Positions 1-10,768 of a stretch of 10,768 nucleotides of DNA are shown here, one piece after another. Each line of letters starts with the position of its first letter. Position 1 is the first letter of the stretch. Under the pieces are notes generated by a model. That model made no database searches. It saw only the letters and a list, made by a program, of their open reading frames with translations, and was not told the DNA's origin. The position numbers and the translations under genes were made by a program. The stretch comes from Pseudomonadota bacterium (lineage in GTDB: Bacteria; Pseudomonadota; Gammaproteobacteria; Xanthomonadales; Xanthomonadaceae): positions 1-10,768 of the forward strand of contig JAFAFD010000464.1 of NCBI GenBank assembly GCA_023423675.1. Reading direction: 5' to 3'.

Positions 1-533
1 AACACCGCCCAATCGCACCGCCCCCCGTGGATGCGCCCGGGCGGGCGCAGCACGCCTTCCAGGTGGAAGCCGAGGCGGTTGAGCACGTGCGCGGACGGGC
101 GGTTGCGCGGGTCGATCTCCGCTTCAACCCGGTGCAGGCCCAGGGTGCCGAACAGATAGGTAACCACCTGCTGCAGCGCCTCGTGCATGTAGCCCTGGCC
201 CTGCTTGCCCGGGGCCAGCAGGTAGCCGATCTCGGCGCGGGCTGCGTCGCGGTCCAGGGCGAACACCACGCAGATGCCCAGCAGCGGGCCGTCCAGTGAT
301 TCGCGCACGGCCAGCTTGAGCTGGGTGCCGGTGGTGTGCGCGGCGAGGTCGTCGTCGATCTGCGCGCGGGCCTCGGTCGGCCGCGTCCACGCCGGATGGT
401 TCCAGAAGCGCATCACGTCCGGGTCGGACTGCAGGGCAAACAGGGCGGCCGCATCATCGCGGCGGATCGGGCTCAGGACCAGGCGCGCGCTGTGCAGCGG
501 CAATCCCGGGAACAGCAGCGAGTGGCTGGCCAA
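1..533 (-). CDS. GNAT family N-acetyltransferase, RimJ/RimL type (3' end missing)
   Basis: Probably transfers an acetyl group from acetyl-CoA to an amino group of a protein N-terminus or small molecule in the cytoplasm; the substrate cannot be told from sequence. The 177 visible residues fit the RimJ/RimL-type GNAT fold: an N-terminal strand with SARLVLSPIRRDDA (15-28), the acetyl-CoA binding motif A EIGYLLAPGKQGQGYMHEAL (101-120, Q/RxxGxG as KQGQGY), and the family-typical DPRNRPSAHVLNRLGFHLEG near 141-160. The frame stays open to the window edge, so roughly the last 10-20 residues are missing. No ATG exists in this frame; I chose the TTG at 533, giving MASHSLL, because it sits just before the first conserved segment and has a weak purine patch (GTGGA) upstream. 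It lies downstream of parE on the same strand, separated by a REP-like dyad. A CATAAT box (561-566, minus) could be a -10 element, but no -35 accompanies it. Family assignment is strong; start and substrate are uncertain. Confidence 0.85.
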   Translation of the reverse strand, partial: MASHSLLFPGLPLHSARLVLSPIRRDDAAALFALQSDPDVMRFWNHPAWTRPTEARAQIDDDLAAHTTGTQLKLAVRESLDGPLLGICVVFALDRDAARAEIGYLLAPGKQGQGYMHEALQQVVTYLFGTLGLHRVEAEIDPRNRPSAHVLNRLGFHLEGVLRPPGRIHGGRCDWAV

Positions 534-599
534 TACGAGGGTCCACGCAGAGAGACGTGCATTATGGCGCCGCTGGGGTTGCCGATGGGGGCGTGATGT

Positions 600-672
600 C
601 TGTAGAGCCGAGCCGATGCTCGGCTGCCCGGCACGGTGCGGAATGCAGCCGAGCGTGGGCTCGGCTCTACAG
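600..672. repeat. Inverted pair of GTAG-headed REP-like elements (SMAG type)
   Basis: Two 28-base arms, 600-627 and 645-672, are inverted copies. Both outer ends read CTGTAGAGCCGAGCC (right arm read on the minus strand), and the arms differ only in a 3-base stretch near their middle. Each arm can itself fold, AGCCGAG pairing with CTCGGCT, and carries GTAG at its outer end (602-605, and CTAC at 667-670). This matches SMAG elements, the REP sequences described from Stenotrophomonas maltophilia, which are linked to RAYT transposases. No transposase gene is present here. The dyad begins 15 bases after the parE stop codon, so it would form the 3' end structure of the parE transcript; no T-run follows on the minus strand, so it is not a classical intrinsic terminator. 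Confidence 0.85.
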
Positions 673-687
673 AAGGGCTGCGGGCGA

Positions 688-2577
688 TCAGGCTTCCAGC
701 GAAGCCAGGTCGCCCTTCGATTCCAGCCAGCCCTTGCGGTCAGACGCACGCTTCTTGGCCAGCAGCATGTCCATCAGCGTACGGGTCTGCTCGCCGTCGT
801 CCACCGTCAGCTGCACCAGACGGCGCGTATCGGGGTGGATGGTCGACTCGCGCAGCTGCGGCGGGTTCATTTCGCCCAGGCCCTTGAAGCGGGTGACGTT
901 GACCGCGCCCTTGATCTTCTCGCGTTCGATCTTGTCCAGGATCGAGCGCTTTTCTTCCTCGTCCAGGGCGTAGAACACCTGCTTGCCCACGTCGACGCGG
1001 AACAGCGGCGGCATCGCCACGAACACGTGGCCGGCATCGACCAGCGCCGGGAAGTGCTTGAGGAACAGCGCGGTCAGCAGGGTGGCGATGTGCAGGCCGT
1101 CCGAGTCGGCGTCGGCGAGGATGACGACCTTGCCGTAACGCAGGCCGGCGATGTCTTCCTTGCCCGGGTCGCAGCCGATGGCCACGGCCAGGTTGTGCAC
1201 TTCTTCCGAGGCCAGCACGCTGTTGGACGACACTTCCCAGGTGTTGAGGATCTTGCCGCGCAGCGGCAGGATCGCCTGGAAGTCCTTGTCGCGCGCCTGC
1301 TTGGCGCTGCCGCCTGCCGAGTCACCTTCCACCAGGAACAGCTCGGTGCGCGACAGGTCCTGGCTGATGCAGTCGGCCAGCTTGCCGGGCAGGGCCGGGC
1401 CCTGGGTAACCTTCTTGCGGACGACCAGCTTCTCGGTCTTCAGACGCGCACTGGCGCGCTCGATGGCGATCTGCGCGATCTTCTCGCCCAGCTCCACGTT
1501 CTGGTTCAACAGCAGGCTGAAGGCATCGTGGGCGGCGCCTTCGACGAAACCGGCGGCCTGGCGCGAGGACAGGCGTTCCTTGGTCTGGCCGCTGAACTGC
1601 GGGTCGGTCATCTTCAGCGACAGCACGAACGACACGCGGTCCCATACGTCTTCCGGGGCCAGCTTGACGCCGCGCGGCAGCAGGTTGCGGAAGTCGCAGA
1701 ACTCCCGCAGCGCTTCGGTCAGGCCGGTACGCAGGCCGTTGGCGTGGGTGCCGTGCTGGGCGGTGGGAATCAGGTTGACGTAGCTTTCCTGCACCAGCTC
1801 GCCTTCCGGCAGCCAGGCCACGGCCCAGTCAACGATCTCCGTATCCTTCTTCAGGTTGCCGACGAACAGATCGGCCGGCAGCGACTCGCGGTCGCCCAGC
1901 TCCATTTTCAGGTAGTCGCGCAAGCCGTCTTCGTAGTACCAGGTGTCGACTTCGCCGGTGGCTTCGTCGGTCAGCTTCACGGTCAGGCCCGGGCACAACA
2001 CGGCCTTGGCGCGCAGCAGGTGCTTGAGCGCACGCACGGCGAACTTGGGCGTATCGAAGTACTTCGGGTCCGGCCAGAAGCGCAGGCGGGTACCGGTGTT
2101 CTTCTTGCCGACCGTGCCGACCACTTCCAGCGGCGAGGCGCGGTCGCCATCGCGGAAGGTGATGCGATGCTCGGCACCGTCGCGCTTGATGTGGATTTCG
2201 ACCAGGGTGGACAGCGCGTTGACCACGCTGACGCCCACGCCGTGCAGGCCGCCGGAGAAGGTGTAGTTGTTGTTGTTGAACTTGCCGCCCGCGTGCAGGC
2301 GGGTCAGGATCAGCTCGACGCCCGGGATCTTTTCTTCCGGATGGATGTCCACCGGCATGCCGCGGCCGTCATCGCTGACCTCCACGCTGCCGTCCTTGTA
2401 CAGGGTGATCTCGATCGAGCGGGCGTGGCCGGCGAGGGCCTCGTCCACCGAGTTATCGATCACTTCCTGCGCCAGGTGGTTCGGGCGCGCGGTGTCGGTG
2501 TACATGCCAGGACGGCGCTTGACCGGGTCAAGGCCGGACAGGACTTCAATATCGGCGGCGTTATAGCGTGCGTTCAT
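688..2577 (-). CDS. parE: DNA topoisomerase IV subunit B (ATPase)
   Basis: ParE, the ATP-hydrolysing subunit, works with ParC to decatenate replicated chromosomes and relax supercoils. The 629 residues match the usual length of the gammaproteobacterial protein (about 630). In order: the GHKL ATPase N-box VIDNSVDEALAGHA (39-52, Asn42 for Mg-ATP), DDGRGMPVDIHP (69-80), the GGLHGVGVSVVNAL glycine box (109-122), transducer residues QTKERLSS (331-338), then the TOPRIM domain with LFLVEGDSAGGSAKQARD (413-430, Glu417) and DADSDGLHIATLL (489-501, metal-binding Asp489, Asp491, Asp493), and FKGLGEMNP near 564-572. GMYTDTARPNHL (24-35) and DADSDGLHI are the ParE versions; GyrB typically has DADVDGSHI and an extra insert, absent here. 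The region around PLRGKILNTWE (438-448) corresponds to the quinolone-resistance segment of ParE; no obvious disruption is seen. The ATG at 2577 has GAAG about 8 bases upstream. It diverges from the small secreted-protein gene. No intrinsic terminator follows; a REP dyad does. Confidence 0.97.
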   Translation of the reverse strand: MNARYNAADIEVLSGLDPVKRRPGMYTDTARPNHLAQEVIDNSVDEALAGHARSIEITLYKDGSVEVSDDGRGMPVDIHPEEKIPGVELILTRLHAGGKFNNNNYTFSGGLHGVGVSVVNALSTLVEIHIKRDGAEHRITFRDGDRASPLEVVGTVGKKNTGTRLRFWPDPKYFDTPKFAVRALKHLLRAKAVLCPGLTVKLTDEATGEVDTWYYEDGLRDYLKMELGDRESLPADLFVGNLKKDTEIVDWAVAWLPEGELVQESYVNLIPTAQHGTHANGLRTGLTEALREFCDFRNLLPRGVKLAPEDVWDRVSFVLSLKMTDPQFSGQTKERLSSRQAAGFVEGAAHDAFSLLLNQNVELGEKIAQIAIERASARLKTEKLVVRKKVTQGPALPGKLADCISQDLSRTELFLVEGDSAGGSAKQARDKDFQAILPLRGKILNTWEVSSNSVLASEEVHNLAVAIGCDPGKEDIAGLRYGKVVILADADSDGLHIATLLTALFLKHFPALVDAGHVFVAMPPLFRVDVGKQVFYALDEEEKRSILDKIEREKIKGAVNVTRFKGLGEMNPPQLRESTIHPDTRRLVQLTVDDGEQTRTLMDMLLAKKRASDRKGWLESKGDLASLEA

Positions 2578-2735
2578 CTATCTTCAAAGCGCGGAGCGAC
2601 GCGCAAGTGTGCGGCGTGGACGGGAATTTTGCACGCCTGCGGTTCAGCCTCGGCGCCGGGGAGGGGGTAAAATGACAGCCGCTGGAATCTGAACGCCGGC
2701 GCCCCCATGTCCAAGCCATACGCGAGGAGGACTCC
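2578..2735. promoter_or_regulatory. Divergent intergenic region between parE and the small secreted-protein gene
   Basis: These 158 bases must hold promoters for parE (leftward) and the small gene (rightward). Rightward, TAAAAT at 2668-2673 is a plausible -10 box; the best -35 partner is a weak TTCAGC at 2643-2648 with a long 19-base spacer, giving a leader of about 55 bases. TTGCAC at 2629-2634 looks like a -35 box but is too far from TAAAAT. Leftward, CAAAAT (minus strand, near 2627-2632) is AT-rich enough for a -10 but lacks a good -35 partner. Assignments here are tentative. Confidence 0.35.
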
Positions 2736-5035
<2,300 letters not shown>

Positions 5036-5043
5036 CTTGTGAA

Positions 5044-5060
5044 GGGGGGCTTCGGCCCCC
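5044..5060 (+). other. UUCG-capped hairpin after pyrG
   Basis: GGGGGC (5045-5050), TTCG loop (5051-5054) and GCCCCC (5055-5060) form a very stable 6-pair stem starting 9 bases after the pyrG stop. No T-run follows, so it is not a typical intrinsic terminator; it could protect the pyrG 3' end or mark a processing point in a pyrG-kdsA transcript. Confidence 0.6.
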
Positions 5061-5083
5061 ATCCTGCATGCTTCAACCCCAGC

Positions 5084-5102
5084 ACGCCGGTCCTGCCGGC
5101 GT
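5084..5102 (+). other. Second hairpin in the pyrG-kdsA spacer, just before the kdsA ribosome site
   Basis: ACGCCGG (5084-5090) and CCGGCGT (5096-5102) pair perfectly around a TCCTG loop. The stem ends 10 bases before AAGGAA (5113-5118), the kdsA ribosome site, so it could affect kdsA translation or stabilise a processed 5' end. No T-run follows. Confidence 0.5.
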
Positions 5103-5123
5103 AGCGGACAACAAGGAAACGCC

Positions 5124-5954
5124 ATGAAACTGTGTGGATTCGAGGTCGGGCTGGACCAGCCCCTGTTCCTGATCGCCGGCCCCTGCGTGATCGAGTCGAT
5201 GCAGCTGCAGCTCGATACCGCCGGCAAGCTGAAGGAGATCACCGATCGCCTCGGCGTCAACTTCATCTTCAAGTCGAGCTTCGACAAGGCCAACCGTACC
5301 TCGGGCACCGCCTTCCGCGGCCCGGGCATGGAAGAGGGCCTGAAGGTGCTGGCCGAAGTGAAGAAGCAGATCGGCGTGCCGGTGCTGACCGACGTGCACG
5401 AATACACCCCGATGGACGAAGTGGCCTCGGTGGTGGACGTGCTGCAGACCCCGGCGTTCCTGGTCCGCCAGACCGATTTCATCCGCAAGGTGTGTGCGGC
5501 CGGCAAGCCGGTCAACATCAAGAAGGGCCAGTTCCTGGCGCCGTGGGACATGAAGCCGGTCGTCGAGAAGGCCAAGTCCACCGGCAACGAGCAGATCATG
5601 GTCTGCGAGCGTGGCGCCAGCTTCGGCTACAACAACCTGGTCAGCGACATGCGTTCGCTGGCGGTGATGCGTGATACCGGCTGCCCGGTGGTGTTCGATG
5701 CCACCCATTCGGTGCAGCTGCCGGGCGGGCAGGGCACCAGTTCCGGTGGCCAGCGCGAACACGTGCCGGTGCTGGCACGCGCGGCGGTGGCAGTGGGCAT
5801 CTCCGGCCTGTTTGCCGAGACCCATCCGGATCCGTCCAAGGCGCTGTCCGATGGCCCCAACGCGTGGCCGCTGGACCAGATGGAAGCCCTGCTTGAGACC
5901 CTGATGGAGCTCGACGCGGCGACCAAGAAGCACGGTTTTTCGCGCTTCGCGTGA
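5124..5954 (+). CDS. kdsA: 3-deoxy-8-phosphooctulonate synthase (KDO-8-P synthase), metal-dependent type
   Basis: KdsA condenses phosphoenolpyruvate with arabinose 5-phosphate to KDO 8-phosphate, the first committed step to the KDO of lipopolysaccharide. The 276 residues carry [11 protein letters not shown] (50-60), [13 protein letters not shown] (131-143), [19 protein letters not shown] (161-179) and [11 protein letters not shown] (192-202). GPCVIES (19-25) places Cys21 where the metal-independent E. coli enzyme has Asn26. Together with His195, Glu232 and Asp243 it reproduces the four metal ligands of the Aquifex class II enzyme, all at a constant +10 offset. I therefore infer a divalent-metal enzyme. 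ATG 5124 has AAGGAA 5-10 bases upstream. The stop overlaps the GTG of the next gene (GTGA), suggesting translational coupling with the membrane protein downstream. Confidence 0.97.
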   Translation: MKLCGFEVGLDQPLFLIAGPCVIESMQLQLDTAGKLKEITDRLGVNFIFKSSFDKANRTSGTAFRGPGMEEGLKVLAEVKKQIGVPVLTDVHEYTPMDEVASVVDVLQTPAFLVRQTDFIRKVCAAGKPVNIKKGQFLAPWDMKPVVEKAKSTGNEQIMVCERGASFGYNNLVSDMRSLAVMRDTGCPVVFDATHSVQLPGGQGTSSGGQREHVPVLARAAVAVGISGLFAETHPDPSKALSDGPNAWPLDQMEALLETLMELDAATKKHGFSRFA

Positions 5955-6307
5955 GTCTTGACCCGTGGGCGGCGCTGGAAGCCCAGCGTCGCCGGCGGCA
6001 TTGGCGCAGCTGGCCTTGGGGCTGGGTGGCGCTGGCGCTGGGCCTGCTCACCTGGGCGGCATTCGGCTACGCCGTGCTGCTGGGCGCTGCCGGCATGCGC
6101 ATGCCGGGCGATGGTGCGGCCCCGCACTGGCAGGCCACGATGCTCAAGGTTGCCTTCTGCGCGGCCGTCGTGATGTATGCGGCCAGTACCGCAAGCATGG
6201 TGCTGGGCTGGCGGCTGCAACGCGCGCGCGTCGGCGCTGCGCTGGCCGCGGTGCTGCTGGTCGTGCCTTCCATCCTGCTGGCGTGGACGCTGCTTGCCCA
6301 GCTGTGA
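5951..6307 (+). CDS. Small membrane protein with three predicted helices (paralogue A)
   Basis: I do not recognise a named family. The 118 residues start with a basic cytoplasmic-looking segment ([10 protein letters not shown], 11-20), followed by three hydrophobic segments at about 24-49, 64-87 and 96-116, so it should sit in the inner membrane. Landmarks are WPWG (21-24), MPGDG (51-55) between helices 1 and 2, and WRLQR (87-91) after helix 2. The same landmarks occur in the same order and nearly the same positions in the gene at 6354-6764, so the two are tandem paralogues. The GTG start overlaps the kdsA stop by 4 bases, and the frame has strong GC bias at third positions, so it is very likely expressed with kdsA. 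A role with lipopolysaccharide or envelope is only a context guess. Confidence 0.8.
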   Translation: MSLDPWAALEAQRRRRHWRSWPWGWVALALGLLTWAAFGYAVLLGAAGMRMPGDGAAPHWQATMLKVAFCAAVVMYAASTASMVLGWRLQRARVGAALAAVLLVVPSILLAWTLLAQL

Positions 6308-6353
6308 TGTTTCGTCCGTGGCCCCTGCGCCCATTCATGCGGTACCCATTCAG

Positions 6354-6357
<4 letters not shown>
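6307..6357 (+). CDS. Possible 16-codon mini-frame linking the two membrane-protein genes
   Basis: An ATG at 6307 overlaps the stop of the upstream gene (TGATG), and its own TGA (6355-6357) overlaps the ATG at 6354 of the next gene (ATGA). The product would be [16 protein letters not shown], with four Arg, four Pro, three Phe and no acidic residue. There is no ribosome site, so translation would depend on re-initiation. It may only pass ribosomes across the 46-base gap, or be chance. Confidence 0.2.
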
Positions 6358-8115
<1,758 letters not shown>

Positions 8116-8119
8116 GCCC

Positions 8120-8470
8120 ATGCGCGACTGGCGCTGGCTGCTGCTGCTGCTGGCCCTGCTGCTGGCATGGCTGCAGTACCGTTTCTGGTTCGGCCCGGGC
8201 AATTCGGGTGAAGTGATGATGCTCGAAGCCCAGGTCGCCAACCAGGAGCGGGACAATGAAGGTCTGCAGCAGCGCAACGATGCGCTGGCTGCTGAAGTGA
8301 AGGACCTCAAGGAAGGCCAGGCCGCCATCGAAGAACGCGCGCGCAGCGAGCTGGGCATGATCAAGCCCGGCGAGAAGTTCTACCGCGTGGTGGAGGATGC
8401 GCCGGTCCGTCCGGCGCAGGCTGCACCGGTCGCGGCGCAGGTCGGCGACCACCCGGCGGACGTGCCGTGA
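8120..8470 (+). CDS. ftsB: Cell division protein FtsB
   Basis: FtsB is a bitopic inner-membrane protein that forms the FtsQ-FtsB-FtsL complex and helps switch on septal peptidoglycan synthesis. The 116 residues show a short cytoplasmic N-terminus, one membrane helix (about 6-22), a periplasmic coiled coil (about 31-73, [20 protein letters not shown] and on), and the family-diagnostic [18 protein letters not shown] (74-91). The tail from about 94 is Pro/Ala-rich and probably disordered, making the protein slightly longer than the E. coli one (103 residues). The ATG lies 4 bases after eno, and its TGA overlaps the ispD GTG, so expression should be coupled to both neighbours. The ftsB-ispD-ispF-truD order is standard in gammaproteobacteria. 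Confidence 0.95.
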   Translation: MRDWRWLLLLLALLLAWLQYRFWFGPGNSGEVMMLEAQVANQERDNEGLQQRNDALAAEVKDLKEGQAAIEERARSELGMIKPGEKFYRVVEDAPVRPAQAAPVAAQVGDHPADVP

Positions 8471-9165
8471 GCGCGGCCATCTGGGCGGTCGTCCCGGCTG
8501 CCGGGCGCGGCACCCGTTTCGGCGCGCCGCTGCCCAAGCAGTACCTGCAGGCGGGCGGGCAGATCCTGCTCGCCCACACCCTGGATGCGCTGCTGGCGCA
8601 CCCGGCGGTGGCCGGGGCGATGGTGGTCATCGGCGAGGACGATGCGGATTGGCCGGGCTGGACCGAGTGGTCCGGCAAGCCTGTGCTGACCTGCATCGGT
8701 GGTGCGACCCGCGCCGCCTCGGTGCTGGCCGGCCTGCAGGCCCTGCCGGACAGTGTGCGTGCCGACGAGTTCGTGCTGGTGCACGATGCCGCGCGGCCCA
8801 ACCTGTCGCTGGCTGACCTCGGTCGCCTGCTGGAAGTGGGGCGTGCCGATCCGGTCGGCGCGATCCTTGCCGCACCCGTGCGCGATACCCTCAAGCGTGC
8901 CGGCGACGATGGTGGCATCGATGGCACCGAACCGCGCGAGCGCCTGTGGCGCGCGCTGACCCCGCAGCTGTTCCGTCGCCACCAGCTCATCCGCGCGCTG
9001 GCCGCTGCGGCCGCCAGCGGTGTCGACGTCACCGACGATGCCATGGCCATGGAGCGCCAGGGCCAGCGTCCGCTGCTGGTGGAAGGCAGCGAGGACAATT
9101 TCAAGGTCACCACCCCGGCCGACCTCGACCGTTTCGAATTCGTACTTTCCCGCCGCGCCGGCTGA
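8467..9165 (+). CDS. ispD: 2-C-methyl-D-erythritol 4-phosphate cytidylyltransferase
   Basis: IspD transfers CMP from CTP to methylerythritol 4-phosphate, the third step of the MEP isoprenoid pathway. The 232 residues have the CTP-binding loop [17 protein letters not shown] (10-26, with Arg17 and Lys24 at the catalytic positions), VHDAARP (105-111), APVRDTLKR (136-144), [10 protein letters not shown] (160-169, preceded by Arg157 at the substrate-binding position), [12 protein letters not shown] (188-199) and [15 protein letters not shown] (206-220, Lys213). The GTG start overlaps the ftsB stop (GTGA) and places the first strand correctly; no upstream alternative is better. Its substrate CTP is made by PyrG encoded upstream. 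The commonly seen Glu in the VTDEA-type motif is Asp here, a conservative change. Confidence 0.96.
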   Translation: MSAAIWAVVPAAGRGTRFGAPLPKQYLQAGGQILLAHTLDALLAHPAVAGAMVVIGEDDADWPGWTEWSGKPVLTCIGGATRAASVLAGLQALPDSVRADEFVLVHDAARPNLSLADLGRLLEVGRADPVGAILAAPVRDTLKRAGDDGGIDGTEPRERLWRALTPQLFRRHQLIRALAAAAASGVDVTDDAMAMERQGQRPLLVEGSEDNFKVTTPADLDRFEFVLSRRAG

Positions 9166-9199
9166 TCGCCCGCGCGGCCCTGCTGCAAGGGTTGCATCC

Positions 9200-9697
9200 A
9201 TGAGCACCGCTCCGTTCCCGCCCGTCCGCATCGGCCAGGGCTACGACGTCCATGCCTTCGGTGAAGGCGACCACATCATGCTCGGCGGCATCCGCGTGGC
9301 GCACAGCTGCGGCGTGCTGGCCCACAGCGATGGCGACGTCATCCTGCACGCGCTGTGCGATGCCATGCTCGGCGCCATCGCGCTGGGCGACATCGGCCAG
9401 CACTTCCCGCCCAGCGACGACCGCTGGAAGGGTGCCGACAGCAGTGATTTCGTCCGCCATTGCGACAGCCTGCTGCGCGAGCGCGGCTGGCGCGTCGGCA
9501 ACACCGACATCACCGTCATCTGCGAGCGGCCCAAGGTCGGCCCGCATGCGCTGGCCATGCGCGAACGCATCGGCGGCCTGCTGCAGCTGCCGCTGGACGC
9601 GGTGAGCGTCAAGGCCACCACCTCGGAGAAGCTCGGCTTCACCGGCCGTGGCGAGGGCATCGCCGCGCAGGCCGTGGTCCTGCTGGTGGCGGCATGA
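9200..9697 (+). CDS. ispF: 2-C-methyl-D-erythritol 2,4-cyclodiphosphate synthase
   Basis: IspF cyclises CDP-methylerythritol 2-phosphate to the cyclodiphosphate with loss of CMP, as a trimer with active sites between subunits. The 165 residues show [11 protein letters not shown] (10-20) with zinc ligands Asp16 and His18, [19 protein letters not shown] (40-58) with ligand His50, [11 protein letters not shown] (63-73) and the hallmark [22 protein letters not shown] (138-159 region). I chose ATG 9200 because the protein core begins 10 residues later and AAGGG (9187-9191) lies upstream; the frame is open further left only as a shadow inside ispD. It starts 34 bases after ispD, which makes the previous but one intermediate, and overlaps truD by 4 bases. 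Confidence 0.97.
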   Translation: MSTAPFPPVRIGQGYDVHAFGEGDHIMLGGIRVAHSCGVLAHSDGDVILHALCDAMLGAIALGDIGQHFPPSDDRWKGADSSDFVRHCDSLLRERGWRVGNTDITVICERPKVGPHALAMRERIGGLLQLPLDAVSVKATTSEKLGFTGRGEGIAAQAVVLLVAA

Positions 9698-10725
9698 TTC
9701 CTTTGCCGCTGGCCTTTGGCGCGCCGCTGCTGAGCGCGCGCATCCGCACCACGCCGGAGGATTTCCAGGTCGACGAACTGCCGGCCTTCGAAGCCACCGG
9801 TGAGGGCGAGCACCTGCTGCTGCACATCCGCAAGCGCGGCGCCAACACGGTGCACGTGGCCAAGGTGCTGGCGAAGTGGGCGGGCCTGCCGGAAATGGGC
9901 GTCAGCTACGCCGGCATGAAGGACCGCAACGCGGTCACCACCCAGCGTTTCAGCGTGCACCTTCCCAAACGTGTGGCCCCGGACCTGGCCGCGCTGGCCA
10001 GTGACGAGATCGAAGTGATCGAGGCGACCTGGCACAACCGAAAACTGCAGCGCGGTGCGCTGGCCGGCAACCGTTTCAAGCTGGTGCTGCGCGACGTGCA
10101 GGGCGACGCCGCGGCCATCGATGAGCGCCTGCAGCAGATCGCCACGCGCGGCCTGCCGAACTGGTTCGGCGAACAGCGTTTCGGTCGCGACGGTGGCAAC
10201 GTGCCGGCCGCGCTGGCGATGTTCGGTGGCCGCCGCATGCGCCAGGACCAGCGTTCGCTGCTGCTGTCGGCTGCCCGCTCGGCGCTGTTCAATCGCGTGC
10301 TGGCCGCGCGCGTGGAGCAGGGCAGCTGGGACCAGCCGCTGGACGGCGAGGTGTGGATGCTCGACGGCAGCCGCAGCGTGTTCGGCCCAGAGCCGTACAC
10401 CGATGTGCTGGCCGAGCGCCTGGCCCGCTTCGACATCCACCCCAGCGCGCCGCTGTGGGGCGAGGGCGAGCTGCGCAGCACCGACACCGCCCGCGCGCTG
10501 GAACTGGCCGCCCTGGACGATGAGGAATCGCAGGCGCTGCGTACCGGCCTTGAGGGCGCGCGCCTGAAGCAGGAACGCCGCGCGCTGCGCCTGCGTCCGG
10601 CGCTGCTGCAGCACCAGTGGCTGGCGGCTGACGTGCTGGAGCTGTCGTTCGCCCTGCCGCCGGGCTGCTACGCCACGGCCGTGCTGCACGAGCTCGGCCC
10701 CGTCGAAGACGCCTCGCAGGCCTGA
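9694..10725 (+). CDS. truD: tRNA pseudouridine(13) synthase TruD
   Basis: TruD isomerises uridine 13 of certain tRNAs, including tRNA-Glu, to pseudouridine. The 343 residues are full length for the family (E. coli about 349). Visible are [12 protein letters not shown] (19-30), the [18 protein letters not shown] segment (47-64), the catalytic motif [18 protein letters not shown] (71-88) with the nucleophilic Asp77, [14 protein letters not shown] (156-169), the [14 protein letters not shown] part of the inserted TRUD domain (about 219-232), and a C-terminal [18 protein letters not shown]. The ATG overlaps the ispF stop (ATGA), giving MIPLPLAFG as N-terminus. Although its role is unrelated to isoprenoids, linkage to ispF is usual in this lineage, often followed by surE, which would lie beyond the window. 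A probable hairpin starts right after the stop. Confidence 0.97.
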   Translation: MIPLPLAFGAPLLSARIRTTPEDFQVDELPAFEATGEGEHLLLHIRKRGANTVHVAKVLAKWAGLPEMGVSYAGMKDRNAVTTQRFSVHLPKRVAPDLAALASDEIEVIEATWHNRKLQRGALAGNRFKLVLRDVQGDAAAIDERLQQIATRGLPNWFGEQRFGRDGGNVPAALAMFGGRRMRQDQRSLLLSAARSALFNRVLAARVEQGSWDQPLDGEVWMLDGSRSVFGPEPYTDVLAERLARFDIHPSAPLWGEGELRSTDTARALELAALDDEESQALRTGLEGARLKQERRALRLRPALLQHQWLAADVLELSFALPPGCYATAVLHELGPVEDASQA

Positions 10726-10728
10726 GCG

Positions 10729-10768
10729 AAAAATGGGACGGAGGGGATTAAGTCGTTTGTGCCACAAA
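10729..10768. repeat. Left half of a large inverted repeat after truD, cut by the window end
   Basis: TTTGTG (10756-10761), a single C, and CACAAA (10763-10768) are perfectly symmetric, and the sequence stops there. The left flank (10729-10755) has a run of five A, then GGGACGGAGGGGATTAAG, whose style is unlike the surrounding coding DNA. If symmetry continues beyond the edge, the whole would be a palindrome of more than 60 bases ending in a T-run and would serve as the truD terminator in either direction. Only 13 bases of dyad are actually seen; the rest is inference. Confidence 0.45.

Noticed and set aside
1..50. Frameshift near the end of the acetyltransferase
   Set aside because: The text looked odd at first, but the frame continues as GRCDWAV, which fits the family's usual G-x-x-x-D-x-A/G-V/F pattern near the C-terminus.
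274..2670. 798-codon open frame on the plus strand opposite parE
   Set aside because: It mirrors parE codon for codon, is dominated by the Val/Ala/Gln/His/Leu composition typical of antisense shadows in GC-rich DNA, and has no recognisable domain.
6177..6353. In-frame upstream extension of the second membrane gene
   Set aside because: It is an overlapping shadow of the first membrane gene; the paralogue alignment supports a start at 6354 or 6372.
9020..9199. In-frame upstream extension of ispF
   Set aside because: It lies inside ispD in another frame and adds no family sequence; ATG 9200 gives a normal-length IspF.
9241..10767. 508-codon open frame on the minus strand opposite ispF and truD
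   Set aside because: Shadow frame; its apparent start falls inside the terminal dyad and it has no known domain.

Overview
The window is a compact, very GC-rich piece of a gammaproteobacterial core chromosome, most likely Stenotrophomonas or a close relative in the Xanthomonadaceae. The basis is the gene order pyrG-kdsA-eno-ftsB-ispD-ispF-truD, the very high G/C at third codon positions, the style of the proteins, and a GTAG-headed palindrome at 600-672 of the SMAG type known from Stenotrophomonas maltophilia. The species is an inference; no rRNA is present.

Left part, minus strand (1-2577): an N-acetyltransferase gene of the RimJ/RimL type, cut off at the window edge, lies downstream of parE, the B subunit of topoisomerase IV. 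The two are separated by an inverted pair of REP-like elements. Next is a 158-base divergent intergenic region, then a plus-strand gene for a small secreted, highly charged protein (2736-2972) that ends in a textbook intrinsic terminator (3016-3045).

Middle part, plus strand (3046-6822): a good sigma70-like promoter (3067-3095) starts a long leader of about 270 bases before pyrG (CTP synthase). The leader holds a candidate 85-codon reading frame whose stop overlaps the pyrG start, plus hairpins. After pyrG come a two-hairpin spacer, kdsA (KDO-8-phosphate synthase, metal-dependent type), and two collinear paralogous three-helix membrane proteins of unknown function. These are linked to kdsA and to each other by overlapping stop/start codons, with a possible 16-codon mini-frame between them.

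Right part, plus strand (6823-10768): eno has its own near-consensus promoter buried in the end of the preceding gene. It is followed closely by ftsB (division), ispD and ispF (MEP isoprenoid pathway) and truD (tRNA pseudouridine 13 synthase), most joined by 4-base overlaps. The window stops a few bases past the centre of what looks like a long hairpin directly after truD.

Functionally, CTP from PyrG feeds both the CMP-KDO activation step after KdsA (lipopolysaccharide) and the CTP-using IspD reaction (isoprenoids, hence undecaprenyl carrier lipid). FtsB acts in septal wall synthesis. The cluster therefore ties nucleotide and envelope precursor supply to division and glycolysis. Nothing here looks like a defence system or a horizontally acquired island. 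The least understood parts are the small secreted protein, the paired membrane proteins, the pyrG leader and the two repeat-like dyads.
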